Notes: generated from the sequence alone by a model not told the origin. A stretch of 64,000 nucleotides of DNA from Siphonodentalium dalli (GCA_032622095.1 CP136066.1:197522816-197586815), one strand, 5' to 3'; positions 47,840 to 60,528 are shown, counted from the first letter of the stretch. Translations and numbers: made by a program.

Positions 47840-48222
47840 GCTGAATAGGTCACTCTCACCGTTTTTCTGTGATAAAGTTACCCAGGTTCCTGAAATTGTG
47901 ATAAAGTTACCCAGGTTGGAGAAGAATGTGATAAAGTTACCCAGGTTAATAATAGTTCATGTTTAGCAACAAATTATTGATTTTTGTGATCAAAATGACG
48001 AGCTACAGTACTAATATGTCTTAATTTATGCTTGATAAGGGCTATTACTTGCCAAAACTGAACAATACTTCCCTCTGTCACTTTTAAATCGAGTTGATAT
48101 TGTGAGATTTGCTTAACCTGGGTAACTTTATAACAATTATCACCAACCTGGGTAACTTTATCACAAAATTAGGAACCTGGGTAACTTTATCACAGAAAAC
48201 CGGTGAGAGTGACCTATTCAGC
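47840..48222. mobile_element. Foldback (FB)-type element 1, 383 bp, 9-bp target duplication
   Basis: Ends GCTGAATAGGTCACTCTCACC are inverted. Each arm is built from three tandem copies of a 29-30-bp unit (core gataaagttacccagg). The right arm has the same three units in reverse orientation. A loop of about 190 bp follows, without coding capacity. CCTACTGTG occurs exactly on both sides (47831-47839 and 48223-48231). Inverted arms made of tandem repeats and a 9-bp duplication are the hallmarks of Foldback elements (MuDR/MULE-related) as known in Drosophila. Confidence 0.88.
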
Positions 48223-48669
48223 CCTACTGTGGGTATAAATTTCTACTGTGGGTGTAAATTTTCAAACGTAATTGCATGTGTTAAACGTTTATACCCATAG
48301 TAGAACTACATCGTAGTTAGCTAAATAGTTCCTATGTCACATTGATTTAAAATTGTAAGTTGTCATGATGTAAATTAGATATGAGGAAAATTGCTTGCAT
48401 TTCAATCAAATGTAGCATTGTAGCTTGCCAGTGTTATATAAACTAGGAAACATAATTATGAATGGTAATACAAATTGACTATCGCTCAGAAACAGGCTGA
48501 CGTCACTTGTGACGTAAATATATGCATCACTACGCGTGACGCACATTCCTTGTAGCGTCGTGTTTGTGTCTCTCGGTGTGGATACACATTCAAAGTAGGC
48601 TAAACATCGGAGTAGTTGAATTGGATGAACAAATCAAAAATAATAATTATGGCATAAATAAAATACACG
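48223..48669. other. Unassigned sequence between the Foldback copies
   Basis: Begins with repeats of ctactgtgggtgtaaa and the inverted acccatagtag (about 48290). Otherwise featureless. Confidence 0.4.
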
Positions 48670-48794
48670 CATAGTAGTCGAGAGTACAGAATTTTCACCA
48701 CTCGTGGTATTGTGGTTTAACCACTCGCCAAAAGGCTCGTGGTTAAAACCACAATTCCACTCGTGGTGAAAATTTGGTATTCTCGGCTACTATG
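48670..48794. mobile_element. Hairpin element, about 125 bp
   Basis: catagtagtcgagagtac...ttttcaccactcgtgg...gtggtttaaccactcg pairs with its reverse complement down to ctcggctactatg, with a loop of ccaaaagg. Its right terminus (GCTACTATG) is the target duplication of the second Foldback element, so that element inserted at the end of this hairpin. Confidence 0.8.
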
Positions 48795-49178
48795 GCTGAA
48801 TAGGTCACTCTCACCGGTTTTCTGTGATAAAGTTACCCAGGTTCCTAATTTTGTGATAAAGTTACCCAGGTTGGTGAGAATTGTGATAAAGTTACCCAGG
48901 TTAAGCAAATCTCACAATATCAAAAGTATTTAAAAGTGACAGAGGGAAATATTGTTCAGTTTTGGCGATTAATAACCCTTATCAAGCATAAATTAAGACA
49001 TATTAGTACTGTTGTTCGTCATTTTTGATCACAAAAATCAATAATTTGTTGCTAAACATGAACTATTATTAACCTGGGTAACTTTATCACATTCATCTCC
49101 AACCTGGGTAACTTTATCACAATTTCAGGAACCTGGGTAACTTTATCACAGAAAACCGGTGAGAGTGACCTATTCAGC
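48795..49178. mobile_element. Foldback (FB)-type element 2, 384 bp, 9-bp target duplication
   Basis: Same ends and three-unit tandem arms as element 1. The loop is the reverse complement of that in element 1, so the two copies are opposite in orientation. GCTACTATG flanks both sides exactly (48786-48794 and 49179-49187). Arms of the two copies differ at several positions, so they are independent insertions and not a recent duplication. Confidence 0.88.
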
Positions 49179-49187
49179 GCTACTATG

Positions 49188-51759
49188 GGTGTATTCTATA
49201 CATGTATATACACGTATAAATACCATATATAATTGCGTAATGCCATGTCCATTGTTTCACTTGACTGTTTGGTGAACGGGAGAGAAGTCAAACTTTCTAG
49301 TTTGGCATACCAAACACCACGGCTGGAACGCCGCATAAAGATCGCCACCAGTTAACCCTGTTTGTAGTCTGAAGTATTGTTCGTCTGCCATTCAGTTTCA
49401 ACAACACATGTATTACGTTTCTGCTGGAAAAACAATAATTCGCGATCAGTTGCATCTTGACATGTTTCGTTTAAACAAGATATCTCTCACGACCCAAGTG
49501 CCATAACTTTATCTCCAATTGGTTCGCGCGAGATGGTTTGCTGCCTGTGTCAAGCAAGCATAATGACCACAGTCGTACGGGACCGGTGGTGGGATGGGGG
49601 GCGTGGGCGCGTGGTACTTTGGCTGGGAGGGCTGCAACCCCCCCCCCCCCCCCCCACAAACGTTTTCAAACCACCAAATTCGGGCAAATCGGGGAAAATT
49701 CAATGGTATATCAGGGAGAAAGCGTGGCCTATTGTATTAGTTATGCCAGAACTATACATTTTTAAGGTTAATTTGAATCTATTTTGTTATATTTATGTGT
49801 ATATACAATGCATATTCTACAAAAACTGTATATTACAACCAATATTATTAACGATCCTGTGCCAGTATATATATTATAACCCTGCCACGTCTGGAGCTAA
49901 AATGTAATTTGCAAATTCTGCCATTTAATTTAGGTCCAATTGAATTCGTGTTGTTAATTTAGAATGTTAGCTAAGACATCTATCTGCCAATGCAGCTCGT
50001 AGCAATAGTTCAACCTTTAAAAATCGATTTACACAAAATCACAAAAAAGTTCACTTATATAGGACAGATTGGAAGTCGGGTAGCGTAATGTAATCTCTAC
50101 GCCGTTGCTTCGGATATTCAGGAACCTACGTCATGTCACGTCGTAAGCATACTAAAGATCATTCAAACATGACATAAATGTACGATGACCACAGACACAG
50201 ATATCAAAGGACACTTTTCATTTTGGGCCCTATTATTGTAGTGAATTAACTATTTACAACCTAACACACTTGTTTTGAAATATATATCCAAAAGTTGGAA
50301 AGTTTAAGGAACCAAAAATTATAGCAAGCCGTACTATCGAAGGTTTTTATTTTATCACATTATAATCATGGTAACATTGAGTTGCTGACAAGTGTGATCC
50401 CATTTTGTTCGTTTCAGCAACCGGTCTTCTATTACATGTATCAGCCAAAACGCCTCCTTTTGACCAAGTGTTTCCTGAAAAAGATGACAGATGAACGCAT
50501 TAGATCAACATACAATAAGCCGTCCATGGACGACGAGGCTGGTTCCAATTCCGATAATCGCGGATTTGTACATTATCCACGCACGGTGAAGACATACCAT
50601 AATGTTCAGGAACATTATGTTGTAAAGTATTTTCATAATGGCTGTGTTGCTGCAAACCGACCCTGATCAAGTCGTTTATTCTGACCATTTTTGCACAAGT
50701 GCAGCCATTATACAAATATTTCAAAATATAAATGAATGATTCATACTGACACTGATTTTTTTTGTTCAAATCGCTCGGATTAGCCAATCAACGTAAAAAA
50801 GACAACTTTAAAAGTGGATTGAAAGTGGGATATTACGCAACCCAGAGTGGATTGAGCGTGGCAGGTTTATCGTGGTTTTCATCATGATTTAGTATGTTTA
50901 CCAGCCGGTATGACTGAGAGCGAGAGTTGAGCCACCACCGGTTGGATTGAGAGAGAGGGAGATTGAGCCATCCCGAGTGGATTGAGGGTGGTAGACTGAT
51001 CCACCCCAGGTGGATTCAGAGCGGCAGGCTGGGCGTGGTACTCATCATATTTCTGCTTCCCAACGAGTTTTCATTGGTCGGTAATAATTGTTAATTGGTA
51101 AAAAAAAAAAGTGACGTCACAAAATCAGATAGAGCCTTTCTACGAACCAAAGTTTTCTTTCATTACTATAATAAAACCATGCACTGCTATTTTTACCTCC
51201 GATATCTGGGGCGGTAGCTGATCCAGTTGTTTGATTTATCTTCATTGAACAGGACAATTCTCAGAGTTAAATGAGCTAGTTTCACTAGATGTGCTGTCGC
51301 AACTGCGTTTTTCTCTGTTCTACAATGAAATAAATACATCACAAATTAATAATAGGAATGTTTAGATTGAAAAATATACCCATCAGGTATAGAAGAGTGT
51401 GACCGGGACAGTATTATCCAGTAGGCAGGTAGCTATGTTTTACTTCCAAACAAAGTCCGTGCAACGTAACACACCGATCTCGTTTGTTACCAATATGACA
51501 CGAAACGTGCAATACTATAGTCAGCATTAAACAGGTCGCCATTCGTGAGTAACAATTCACACTCGGTGCTATGCGCGGTGTTTAACAACATACTGCATTT
51601 TGCTATTGGCCACGATCTCACACCACACTGTGCTAAACAGTATGGTTTTATATGTATTGACGAGTGAAGTTAGCGACACACATCGTTTGTATGAACACTC
51701 CTTGAAGACTTTACATTTTCATATTGATAATTCCGAGTCCAATTCAGGGTCTGGAACCT
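49188..51759. other. Unassigned sequence
   Basis: Contains a poly-C tract (about 49630-49653) and degenerate gagtggattgagngtgg repeats (about 50830-51030). An open frame following a gtttcag acceptor (50418-50666) might be an exon but has no recognisable family. Confidence 0.4.
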
Positions 51760-52203
51760 ATACGCCATAATTTTCTCAAAAATGGTGGCAAAATATATAA
51801 CATCGAAGTGAGTATCCATCGTTTTCTTCGCTTAAATAAATAACTTAACCACAAAAGATAGTACGGAGCTTCGGGTATGTACCCATTTTTGCGAAACTAT
51901 TAATACCGTCTCACCATATACGTTTTACCAATTTACAGTCGAGATAATATGAGTGTTATTTCTGTCACCAGTTTTCGTGGTAATGAAATGTCAACAGCAA
52001 ATATCCTTAAAACAATAAGTTCGATATTCGATTGTTGTAGTATCCGAGATGACTGTTTTGTGATAGCTCATTGGATAGTTCATTAGAATAACAGCTTGCT
52101 GATATATTTGGATAAATGTAGAAACGAAAAATGAATGTTGAAATTGCCTGGCGTGATACATGTATCTTGCCGCCGTTTTCGAGAAAATTATGACGTAGTT
52201 TCC
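51760..52203. repeat. Inverted repeat, probable MITE remnant (about 444 bp)
   Basis: tacgccataattttctcaaa at 51760 is the reverse complement of tttcgagaaaattatgacgta ending at 52203, with about four changes over 31 bp. The interior has no coding capacity. Confidence 0.6.
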
Positions 52204-52870
52204 CGACTCTGCAATTGTGTTCGTTAAATAACGACCTTTTCCAAATAATTGAATGATCGGTTGCATTCAGTTTAAAAGACGTTTTATTCTCAATTAAGCA
52301 CATTTCGGTCTCTATATAAACACTGTAAACTATAAAACGATATTATGTACTTACTAACATATAATAAAATAAATATTATATGCCAAATATTAGCCACAAA
52401 GAACAACGCGATTTAGAATAAAACATAAACAAAATATTCGGTAACATTTCACCCATTCGTCTCGCTAGAAGGACTACCAAACATCGTCACATCGATAACA
52501 TCAACAAAGTTTGCACGACGCGAACACATGACTGGCATCGCTCATTTATGTACATGTATCTCTCCAACTATAAATCGACTCCGCGATGAAACGTGGTCAG
52601 TTATGCACTTTTGTTCGGTCGCTGATCGAAGCGAGTTATATAACTAACGTCCGATAAATTCCAGTTGCATCCACGTTAGAATATTGGAATGGTGTAACAG
52701 AGTGATTATAAGCCTATATATAGGTGTCGACTTGAAGTCTTAGCACGAATAATGAGGTTTGAACCCTAATCGATAACGCCAATATAGCAGTTCAATATAG
52801 AACCACGTGGATCACACTCTGTTGACTATTGTGACGGCATGTCATGTGGCACAGAAGCGGACGATATAAA

Positions 52871-53029
52871 TAAGGATTAACTGTCATGTGGACTGTTTTT
52901 ATGGAGATGTAACCGTGAGGTAAGTTGTCATAACTTGTGTAAAACCCGAAGGGTTTTACATACAAGTTGTGACCACTTACCTCACGGTTACATCTCCATA
53001 AAAACAGTCCACATGACAGTTAATCCTTA
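52871..53029. mobile_element. Hairpin (near-palindromic) element, about 160 bp
   Basis: ataaggattaactgtcatgt...ggagatgtaaccgtgaggta folds onto its reverse complement, with the turn at gtaaaacccgaagggttttac (about 52941-52962). Arms are nearly perfect, implying recent insertion or a conserved structure. Confidence 0.88.
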
Positions 53030-54103
53030 TATTTATATACATTTAGCGAAAAAGCCACTTTTGTAAATGTATTTAATTCGAAAAGTGTATCGTGACAAAA
53101 CCAGCACAAAATATCCCACAGCACCCTTGGCAAAAGTTCACAGGAACAATTGAAACCCGACGATTTATTAAGTCAATCCTTCGCGAATTCAAATGCGCCC
53201 AAAACATTACGCGTTCGTCTTTCCAAACCCAAATGACGTATCGATGTTGTTATGAGCTGACGTATCGATGTTGTTATTAGCTGTTGCGCATTCACCGAGA
53301 AATAACTGCAACTAGCCACGTGGGCGCCGACCAATCAGAATGCTGGATTTAGTGATGACAACACTTAGTATGTAAATATTAAAACTTATAAGTCGGGCTA
53401 GACCGGGATTTGTTGGTCAGGCATGGGGCATGTAATCGACACATCTCTGCTTTTTGGTCGAATGTTTCTCGAATGGACCGAATAGACAGATAACTGACTT
53501 CCAGACGAAATATCCAGCAAAATCGTATCTAGGAATGTCGTTGTGTTAATTGTGTGCTAAAAATTGGTATCGAGTACAATATGTCTGGATCTAGCATCAC
53601 GGAGTTGACGACCAACTATGGTGCTATGTTGGTTCTAAATTCGGTGTATAAATTGTTTATGTAACTCTTCTTTTATGCTACGTTTTAGATACACATAATA
53701 AGTCATGGATGTGGATGTAGATAATCCTGTCTTTACTAAGTGAAGTCTCCCATCCAATTATCAAATTATATACTGGAATGGTCTATTATTCATTTGGAGG
53801 GGCGGTCGAGAAAATGATCAGAAGACGAAAAGGTAATGCAAGTGCAGGAATTATACCTATGCATTGGTGGGAATTGTTAAGATAGTCAATTCAACAAGCG
53901 GTCTATGGCTGTTTGTTGAATTTATTACCTGACATTTCCTTAGGGAACTACATTGTAAACCCACTACGTAACATGTTCCTAACAGTTGTGATTATTCGAA
54001 ACCTCTCTATTCAAATGAATGTTGGCAACATTGTCTATGGTAAGCATACAATTTACTTACCAATACTGGAGCCTCCACATCTGAGAGTTTCTGCAATGAA
54101 AAA
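53030..54103. other. Unassigned sequence
   Basis: A 24-bp unit (gacgtatcgatgttgttat core) is duplicated at about 53233-53280. No gene recognised. Confidence 0.4.
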
Positions 54104-54450
54104 TGTGAGACATTGTACGAAAATCTGAACACCTTTCTAATAAAGAATATGAGACATTGCATGAATATCCGAACATCTTTCTAATGAAGAATGAGAGTTA
54201 TTGCACAAACATATCAACGCCTTTCTGGTGAAGAATGTGAGGCATTGCACGAACAGCTGAACGCCTTTCAAATGAAGAATATGAGGCATTGCACCAACAC
54301 CTGAACACCTTTCAAATGAAGAATATGAGACATTGCACGAACATCTGAATACCTTTCTAATGAAGAATATTAGACATTGTACGAACATCTGAACACCTTT
54401 CTAATGAAGACTATGTGACATTGCACGAACATCTGACCATATTTCTAAGG
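54104..54450. repeat. 44-bp minisatellite, about eight degenerate units
   Basis: Unit approximately gaacatctgaacacctttct then aatgaagaatatgagacatt gcac. The open frame on the minus strand is produced by the repeats. Confidence 0.85.
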
Positions 54451-56734
54451 CCGCGTCCAACCGTTCACACACTCGCATATTTGCCTGAGATAACATTTCT
54501 GTTTATTTGGTTAATAGGTATTTCGATACAGTAAGCTATACTGTGCTAGAAAACAAACGCACCATACTGGTTTCTATGACGAAATGCCTGCACAAATATC
54601 AGACAAATTTCCCAGTGTGTGAAGGCTGCTTTTCCGGAACTGGCAATATTGCAGGATAAATGTTCATATAATTCCTTACTGATGATTACCTACATAGTGC
54701 GCACTGTAGAGCGAAAAACTTCGGTGTTACTGAATATGTGTATTCGTTTGTTATCGGCATGTTGCTTAATAAAACAAAGAAAATTTACTAAATATTACAC
54801 ATTTGGTTATAGTCTTATCTGAACGCTAGTTTCAGGTATATACAAAATGTAGCAGGTGGCTTTGTATGGAGTTGGCTTTGTTTTCCAACAAAAAATCAAA
54901 TTCTGGCAAACATCTTCTGACAAACTTTGATTTCAACTTTAACTTTACTATTAACAATTATCTGATTGTGACCTATTACGACTTAAATGGCGACTTCTCA
55001 AATGTGAACCATAACCAAATATCAAGAATTATGTTTAATAATGCTTAGGTTATCAACAGGACAACACCACAATTGTGATTTCTAAGTAAAAAGAGGCATA
55101 ATTCTGTCAAAAAATTGGAACTGTGACCAAACTCGACATATGTTTTCTGAAAATACGAACCATATATAAAAACAGTTCGATAGAATATTGCTCTAGTTGC
55201 CGTGTACGGTAACCCAATAATTAATATTTATAAGTCGAAACAGGGGCATAACGCTGTCAAAATCATCGGACCGAAACCAAATTCGAACTTGATTTGCATC
55301 CCTTCAAATATGAACCATAATAGTAGTGACAAAATTAATGACAAACAAATTATGTTGAACATTTCTATAATTCAGATGTTTTGTGTACCCGACTTCAGTA
55401 TTCTGCATGGATACAGGAATATACAATGCAATGTAGCTATAGAGGGTCTATAAACATTTCACAAAGTTGGAAATGCTTCAGCTGATGGCCATTATTTCTG
55501 GCAAAACATGGCCGCAAATACTATAAGAAAATATTGACACTAAATTTTGATTGTAAAATCAAACCATGAGAACAAATCCAACTTAATTATTTAATATGAT
55601 ATTTCCAACTCATGTGTTAGCCATACAATATTGAAGAGGTTGACCCAAAGTTGAAAACACCACCCTCCCGCCGCCTATATTATAGACAAGTGAATATGTT
55701 ATCAATCATTATTAAACATGCAGTCCAATATATGAGGACCGGACCCGTGCCCTATCCGGATTCCCACGACAGGGACGATGCGACAACTTTAATAAATTAT
55801 TTCAACATTTAGAAATTTCATACTTGACACAACATCATCACTTGGAAAATTCACACCAAAAATAGATTGAAATTGTTTTCACAGTTTAATTTCACTACCA
55901 GTGCTTAGAGGGAAAATTGTTGTTATTGACAGTCCCATATTTACCTACTTTCTATCAATATCTTGGACTAATGTGGCCATGCTGTTGGAAAATTGCCAGC
56001 CTGAGGGAGGTGCCAGGTCGGAAATTTCCAACAGTTCGAAAGCTTGAGATACATAAGATGGAAATTCCAACCCAAGTAATGCATTTATAATTTCGCGAAC
56101 ATGTGATGTTTGTCTGGTTCAATGGGATGCGGATGAACACTTCATGGTGGGAATCCCCCAATCGAGATCCTCTAGCCACGCGCTCGTGATGCTGTTAACA
56201 AATATATTTATTTTAATTTGTCTTTTTTCGCGGTTTATAATCTGAACATATCCAGGAAAAGCCATTATGCGTATACTAACAAACATTAGAGCACAATCCC
56301 ATTGTTGCAATCGTTCCCTGATTTTTGGTAAAGCACACCGATTCCCAAGGCTGGCGAATGAATAGTTCAATGATTACCCCATTGTTAGGCACACGCAACT
56401 CACAGCAGACAAATCGCACGGGCGCTTCGAAGTAGCTTCAATTACCAGAGGTCACAGGGGCACGAACAGCGCTCTGCTTCCCCCAAACACACTGCCATTA
56501 TACGCCGTTACTATCTATGCACCTCTAATATACTAAGCAGGCACATATATAGGGACGGCGTATAAAGGGAGTGCGGGTGGGTTATGCATGTCCTCTTGTA
56601 TAATAACTGAAGCTATAACATTGAAACGACCGCGCGATTTGTTTGTTAAGAGTGGCGCGTGTCGAAAAATGGGATATCACTGAAATATTAGTTTGCCACC
56701 CTTGGGAATTGGGTGTGATTTACCAAAAATACAA
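54451..56734. other. Unassigned sequence with dispersed repeat pieces
   Basis: 54460-54640 has a diverged inverted pair (ttcacacact...tttgcctg and its complement), perhaps a MITE. 55979-56190 carries the gttggaaaattgccag/ggaaatttccaac and cctctagccacg segments also present inside the 20042-21523 element. No gene recognised. Confidence 0.45.
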
Positions 56735-57447
56735 TCTATTATATATTTTTGGAAGATCTGTGTGTGTGTCTGTGTGTGTGTGTGATCGCGATGAACTCGA
56801 AAACGGCCGACCCGATTTCGATGAAACTTCGTATGTGAGGCTACTATCGGTCGGGAAGTGGCATAGGCAAATTAATTTTCAGATCCGAGGTCAACTTTTC
56901 ACGTGCCGAGGTCAAATCTGTTTATACGCCGTTTTGCGCTAATATATTTCAGTTCGGTGCTCACAAATCGATTCGATATAGCGCGAATAATAAATTGCCA
57001 GTCATATAACGGTTAGAATATGTGGAGCTTCATCTTTCCAATGATGTATCACACGCCTGTGTACGTTTAAAGTTTCTACCTTAATTATCGGGAAGAACGC
57101 AGGACCATGCTTCGCTCATCGAAAAACATTCAGTAAATATATTACGCCGTCAACAGATCGTGACGTGATCGCGTTTAACTCTTAACCGGCCGATGTCGCG
57201 TTAACTCATCAACGGCCGAGGTATCCGCAAATGACATTGTGCTATATATCTCGGAAACGGGTGGAGCTATCGATTTTTGAAATTTGGTATGTGAATGTAT
57301 CTTTCCCCGGATACGAATTTTATCGGGTCGCCGAGCCCGTGCGACGCCAGCTTCGCGCATGCGCAGACCAGATCTCGGAAAAGGGTGGAGCTATCGACTT
57401 GAAATTTGGTTTTTGAATAGCCCGGACGAAGTCGGGTCACCTTCTAG
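56735..57447 (+). mobile_element. Non-autonomous Helitron, first member of a plus-strand pair
   Basis: Begins TCTATTATATATTTTTGG directly after A (56734). The 3' end has the hairpin GCCCGGACGAAGTCGGG, then TCACCTT, then CTAG (57444-57447). The next base is the T of a second copy's TC. The interior includes gt microsatellite, cccgatttcgatgaaacttc and one copy of the 122-bp unit found in the 4709-5815 pair (reverse complement, about 57290-57410). No Rep/helicase. Confidence 0.85.
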
Positions 57448-58241
57448 TCTATTATATATTTTGGAAGATCTGTGTGTGTGTCTGTGTGTGTGTGTGTGTG
57501 TGATCGCGATGGACTCGAAAACGACCGAGCCGATTTCGATGAAACTTGGTATGTGGGGTTATTTTCGGCCGGGGGGTGGCATGGGCCTATCAATTTTCAG
57601 ATCCGAGGTCAACTTTTCACGTGCTGCGGTCAAATCTGTTTTTACGCTGTGTTACGGGACTTTCATTTGAGTTCGGTGCTTACAAATCGATTCGAAACAG
57701 CGCGAATAATAAAATGCCAGTCATAATAATGACACTGTGAGAATCTTTCGTGTTTCCTCTTTCCAACGATATATAATGCGTATGTATCCGTTTTAGTTAT
57801 CTGCCTCGATTATCAAGAAGAAGTGGTACTATCTTCCATCAGGATAAAAACAATGGTAACTTCTATGACGTCGTTAGAGTTCATAACGTTAGATCACGTT
57901 AACGCTTAACCGGCCGATGCATTTGACTGTTTCAGACGTCTTGGCGATATCTCGGGCACCGATGGTAATTTATCTTTACGTTGAAACTTGATAATTAATG
58001 AGCGTGTGTATATGAGGCGCGTTTATATACTTGAGTGGAAATCAAATCGGGTTAAACTGGCGGATTTTTACGGACGAAATTTGATGCATAGGGTATCTCG
58101 GTATCCGCTGGGCCGATTTCCCGGTATCCGCTGGGCCGATTTCCACTGTTTTTGGGTGTTGGTGTTTGACCCCACCTGACCTTGACCTTCAAAATGGTCA
58201 ATTCAAGGCCAAAGCCAGGACGAAGTCGGGTCACCTTCTAG
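57448..58241 (+). mobile_element. Non-autonomous Helitron, second member of the plus-strand pair
   Basis: Starts TCTATTATATATTTTGGAAG immediately after the CTAG of the preceding copy. Ends with a slightly decayed hairpin (GCCAGGACGAAGTCGGG), TCACCTT and CTAG at 58238-58241, followed by T. Removal of both copies restores A (56734) next to T (58242). Its first 250 bp closely match the 5' part of the first copy, while the rest differs (gacctgaccttgaccttc near 58180). Confidence 0.85.
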
Positions 58242-59021
58242 TATATATACAGGACGAACGGAGGGGGTGGCAATAGTAAAACATGCATTGGTTGAATTAT
58301 TTATTAACTAGTAGAATAATTACATTTATTATAATTATTCCACAAAACTAATCCAGTTCCGAAAATATTCTCAGGACCACTAATCCAACGATGAAACTAA
58401 ACGAATTAACATTTACATTTAGAACCACTAAATAGTAATACATGTATATCCAATAATTCAACAGAAGCAACACTTCACTATATAGCGCTCCACATATCCG
58501 ATATAACTAACAACAGAACTTGTATCTGGAGAATCTGGAGGAACCAATGGACTATTATGGTAGTAATTTCGAAACAGTTTCTTGAAAAGGCGACACGTTT
58601 GTCACATAATATTGATGTGCACCATTACCTTTGGCAAAAAGTAGTTGGTTGTTGGTTACAGGTCAAAATTCCATGTCATCATTCTGGCAGACAGACTTCT
58701 TCGGAATTCATGATCCACTAACACAATGTATATAATAATAGTAAGACACAATCATGCGACTTCCACATTTGACTTTCCAAACACATCTGCGGGTGACTTG
58801 GTTTGTGAAAACGGGTCACACGTTAATCCGTGTCGTTTCGGACATATTTATTCACATTCAACGGCGATCACTGCATGGGTAATCACGATGATTGGTGTGG
58901 CTAACGGGTCATTGTGTTAATCTCGGCCAGCGCACGGATTGTACGTCGTGTTCAACGCACGATCAATTGCGTATTTCGAGATAATCGCATTATGTGCGGT
59001 CAATTGTGCTCTAAGTCGGTC
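58242..59021. other. Unassigned sequence
   Basis: No gene or repeat recognised. Confidence 0.4.
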
Positions 59022-59102
59022 AGAGCACGCGAATAGTTCTTTACCAGAATAAATCTCGTCTCCGACTCGATTTATTCTGGCAAAGAACTATTCTTGTGCT
59101 CT
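59022..59102. mobile_element. Short hairpin element
   Basis: agagcacgcgaatagttctt...ccagaataaatc pairs with gatttattctgg...aagaactattcttgtgctct, leaving a loop of about 12 bases (tcgtctccgactc). A smaller hairpin (gtgctct/agagcac) adjoins on the left at 59006-59028. Confidence 0.8.
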
Positions 59103-60330
59103 AACCATTACTTCAAGAACATATTTATTGCGAATCTTTTTGAATATACTGTTTGTATTAGTTGTTGAAAACTGACTATAATCAAGATAGTTATTCACAT
59201 TATTTTAGAAACACCAGCGCGGGCATTATTGTATTTTTTCAAAAATAGATATGTTCTTGAATATTTTATATACACACCGTTTTCTTTTTTTGTTTCTGAA
59301 ATCGCTCCGATTAGCCACAGAAATTGCTATCTTTAGAAAACATAACGGTACTTTATCGTAATGGCATCAGTTTTCCATAGCAGTTCAGCGGAACCGACAG
59401 CATAATATTGTATTAGCAGGAACACTTGAACAGTGGTGATACCCGAACATTCGATCTCATTCATATTCAGTCTATTAATGTACATGTAATTTAGTTATAA
59501 GATGTCAGTTCATGGCATATACTGTAAACAACTGGTTATCGCGCAACAAGCCACTATCGCATGTAGGAGCTTTTGGTGGCCTGACATCGACTTTAAAATA
59601 GAAACGTTTGGAATTTCTGTCAGGCTAACAATAATGCAAATTGTCGTCTGGTATAAAGATCGTTTACGCGTCCGTTCGCAATTATGAGCTTTTGATATCG
59701 TTTTATGCGTATTGATTTAATGATTTTCGCGATGGCTGTGTGATACAAATGATGGTGACTGCAGTTATTTTTCTTTTCTCTTTTGGTGGTGATGTTTTAC
59801 AGACTTGTGTATTATTTTTTTGCACACATATCCACGGAGAGTGCCTTGGGTCTCTTTAAAATGGAGGTTAAGTGACACATTTTGAATGTGAATTTGCGCG
59901 CAAATATCTGGAGTAAACGTTAAGCATGAAGCAGATGTCCGAGAACTAAAGTAACGAAATAACGTATATAATTTAAAATGGAGGGCGGGCGAGGCAAATT
60001 AGAATTGTTTGCTATAAATTTATTGTTTACATTTTTTTCTTCTGAAATACAATACGTGACATACTTTTGAATAATCAATATCAAATTCAATAATACAAAA
60101 ACAGGCTGATGGAGCAAGTTCTGGGCCGACCAGCCAGATAACCACCTATTAATTTAACTATCACATCAAGTCACAAAATCATGGAAACTGTTACACATCT
60201 CTAACATTTGCTCGATCCAGAGATTTGCATTAAATCCCCATTAAAATTTGGCCACTTGACCTCATGCTCAAAACTGAAAGACCGGTGGGCTCTACGCTCT
60301 CCAAACCATCTTGATGCCACTCTGCATATT
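59103..60330. other. Unassigned sequence
   Basis: No gene recognised. It may include the first intron of the secreted-peptide gene. Confidence 0.35.
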
Positions 60331-60432
60331 CTACCCAGACATCGGTTTGTGATACTCTTTTATTCCCACAGAAAGCATATATTGATTATTTAAACGGCAA
60401 TGTTCGGTGAGCCCTGTGTTATGCATACCAAC

Positions 60433-60528
60433 CTCGACATCGTCTCCACTGCTTCCGGAAATTCGATTCGAGTAAACGAGCTGAACCGTCATCATGGCGA
60501 CCACAGCAAGAATTAAAAACTTCTTCAT
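60433..60528 (-). CDS. First coding exon of a small secreted peptide (partial)
   Basis: The ATG at 60528 opens a frame with a textbook signal peptide: MKK, a hydrophobic core (FLILAVVAMMTVQLV) and a likely cleavage after VYS at residue 20. A polar stretch NRISGSSGDDVE follows. A splice donor is plausible after the last Glu codon (gag/gttggt, 60433/60432) or at ggtatgc four bases further. Reading on gives only 33 more codons. A TATA box lies about 80 bp upstream. The product would be exported. It could be an antimicrobial, mucus, matrix, neuropeptide or venom-like peptide, and nothing seen decides which. The remaining exons were not found. Confidence 0.6.

Noticed and set aside
47855-48210. 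Small protein with repeated NLGNFIT motif on both copies
   Set aside because: The motif is the translation of the tandem units in the Foldback arms, and it appears in both orientations.
50382-50666. Possible terminal exon after a gtttcag acceptor (94-codon frame)
   Set aside because: No family resemblance, no partner exon and no conservation evidence. Chance cannot be excluded.
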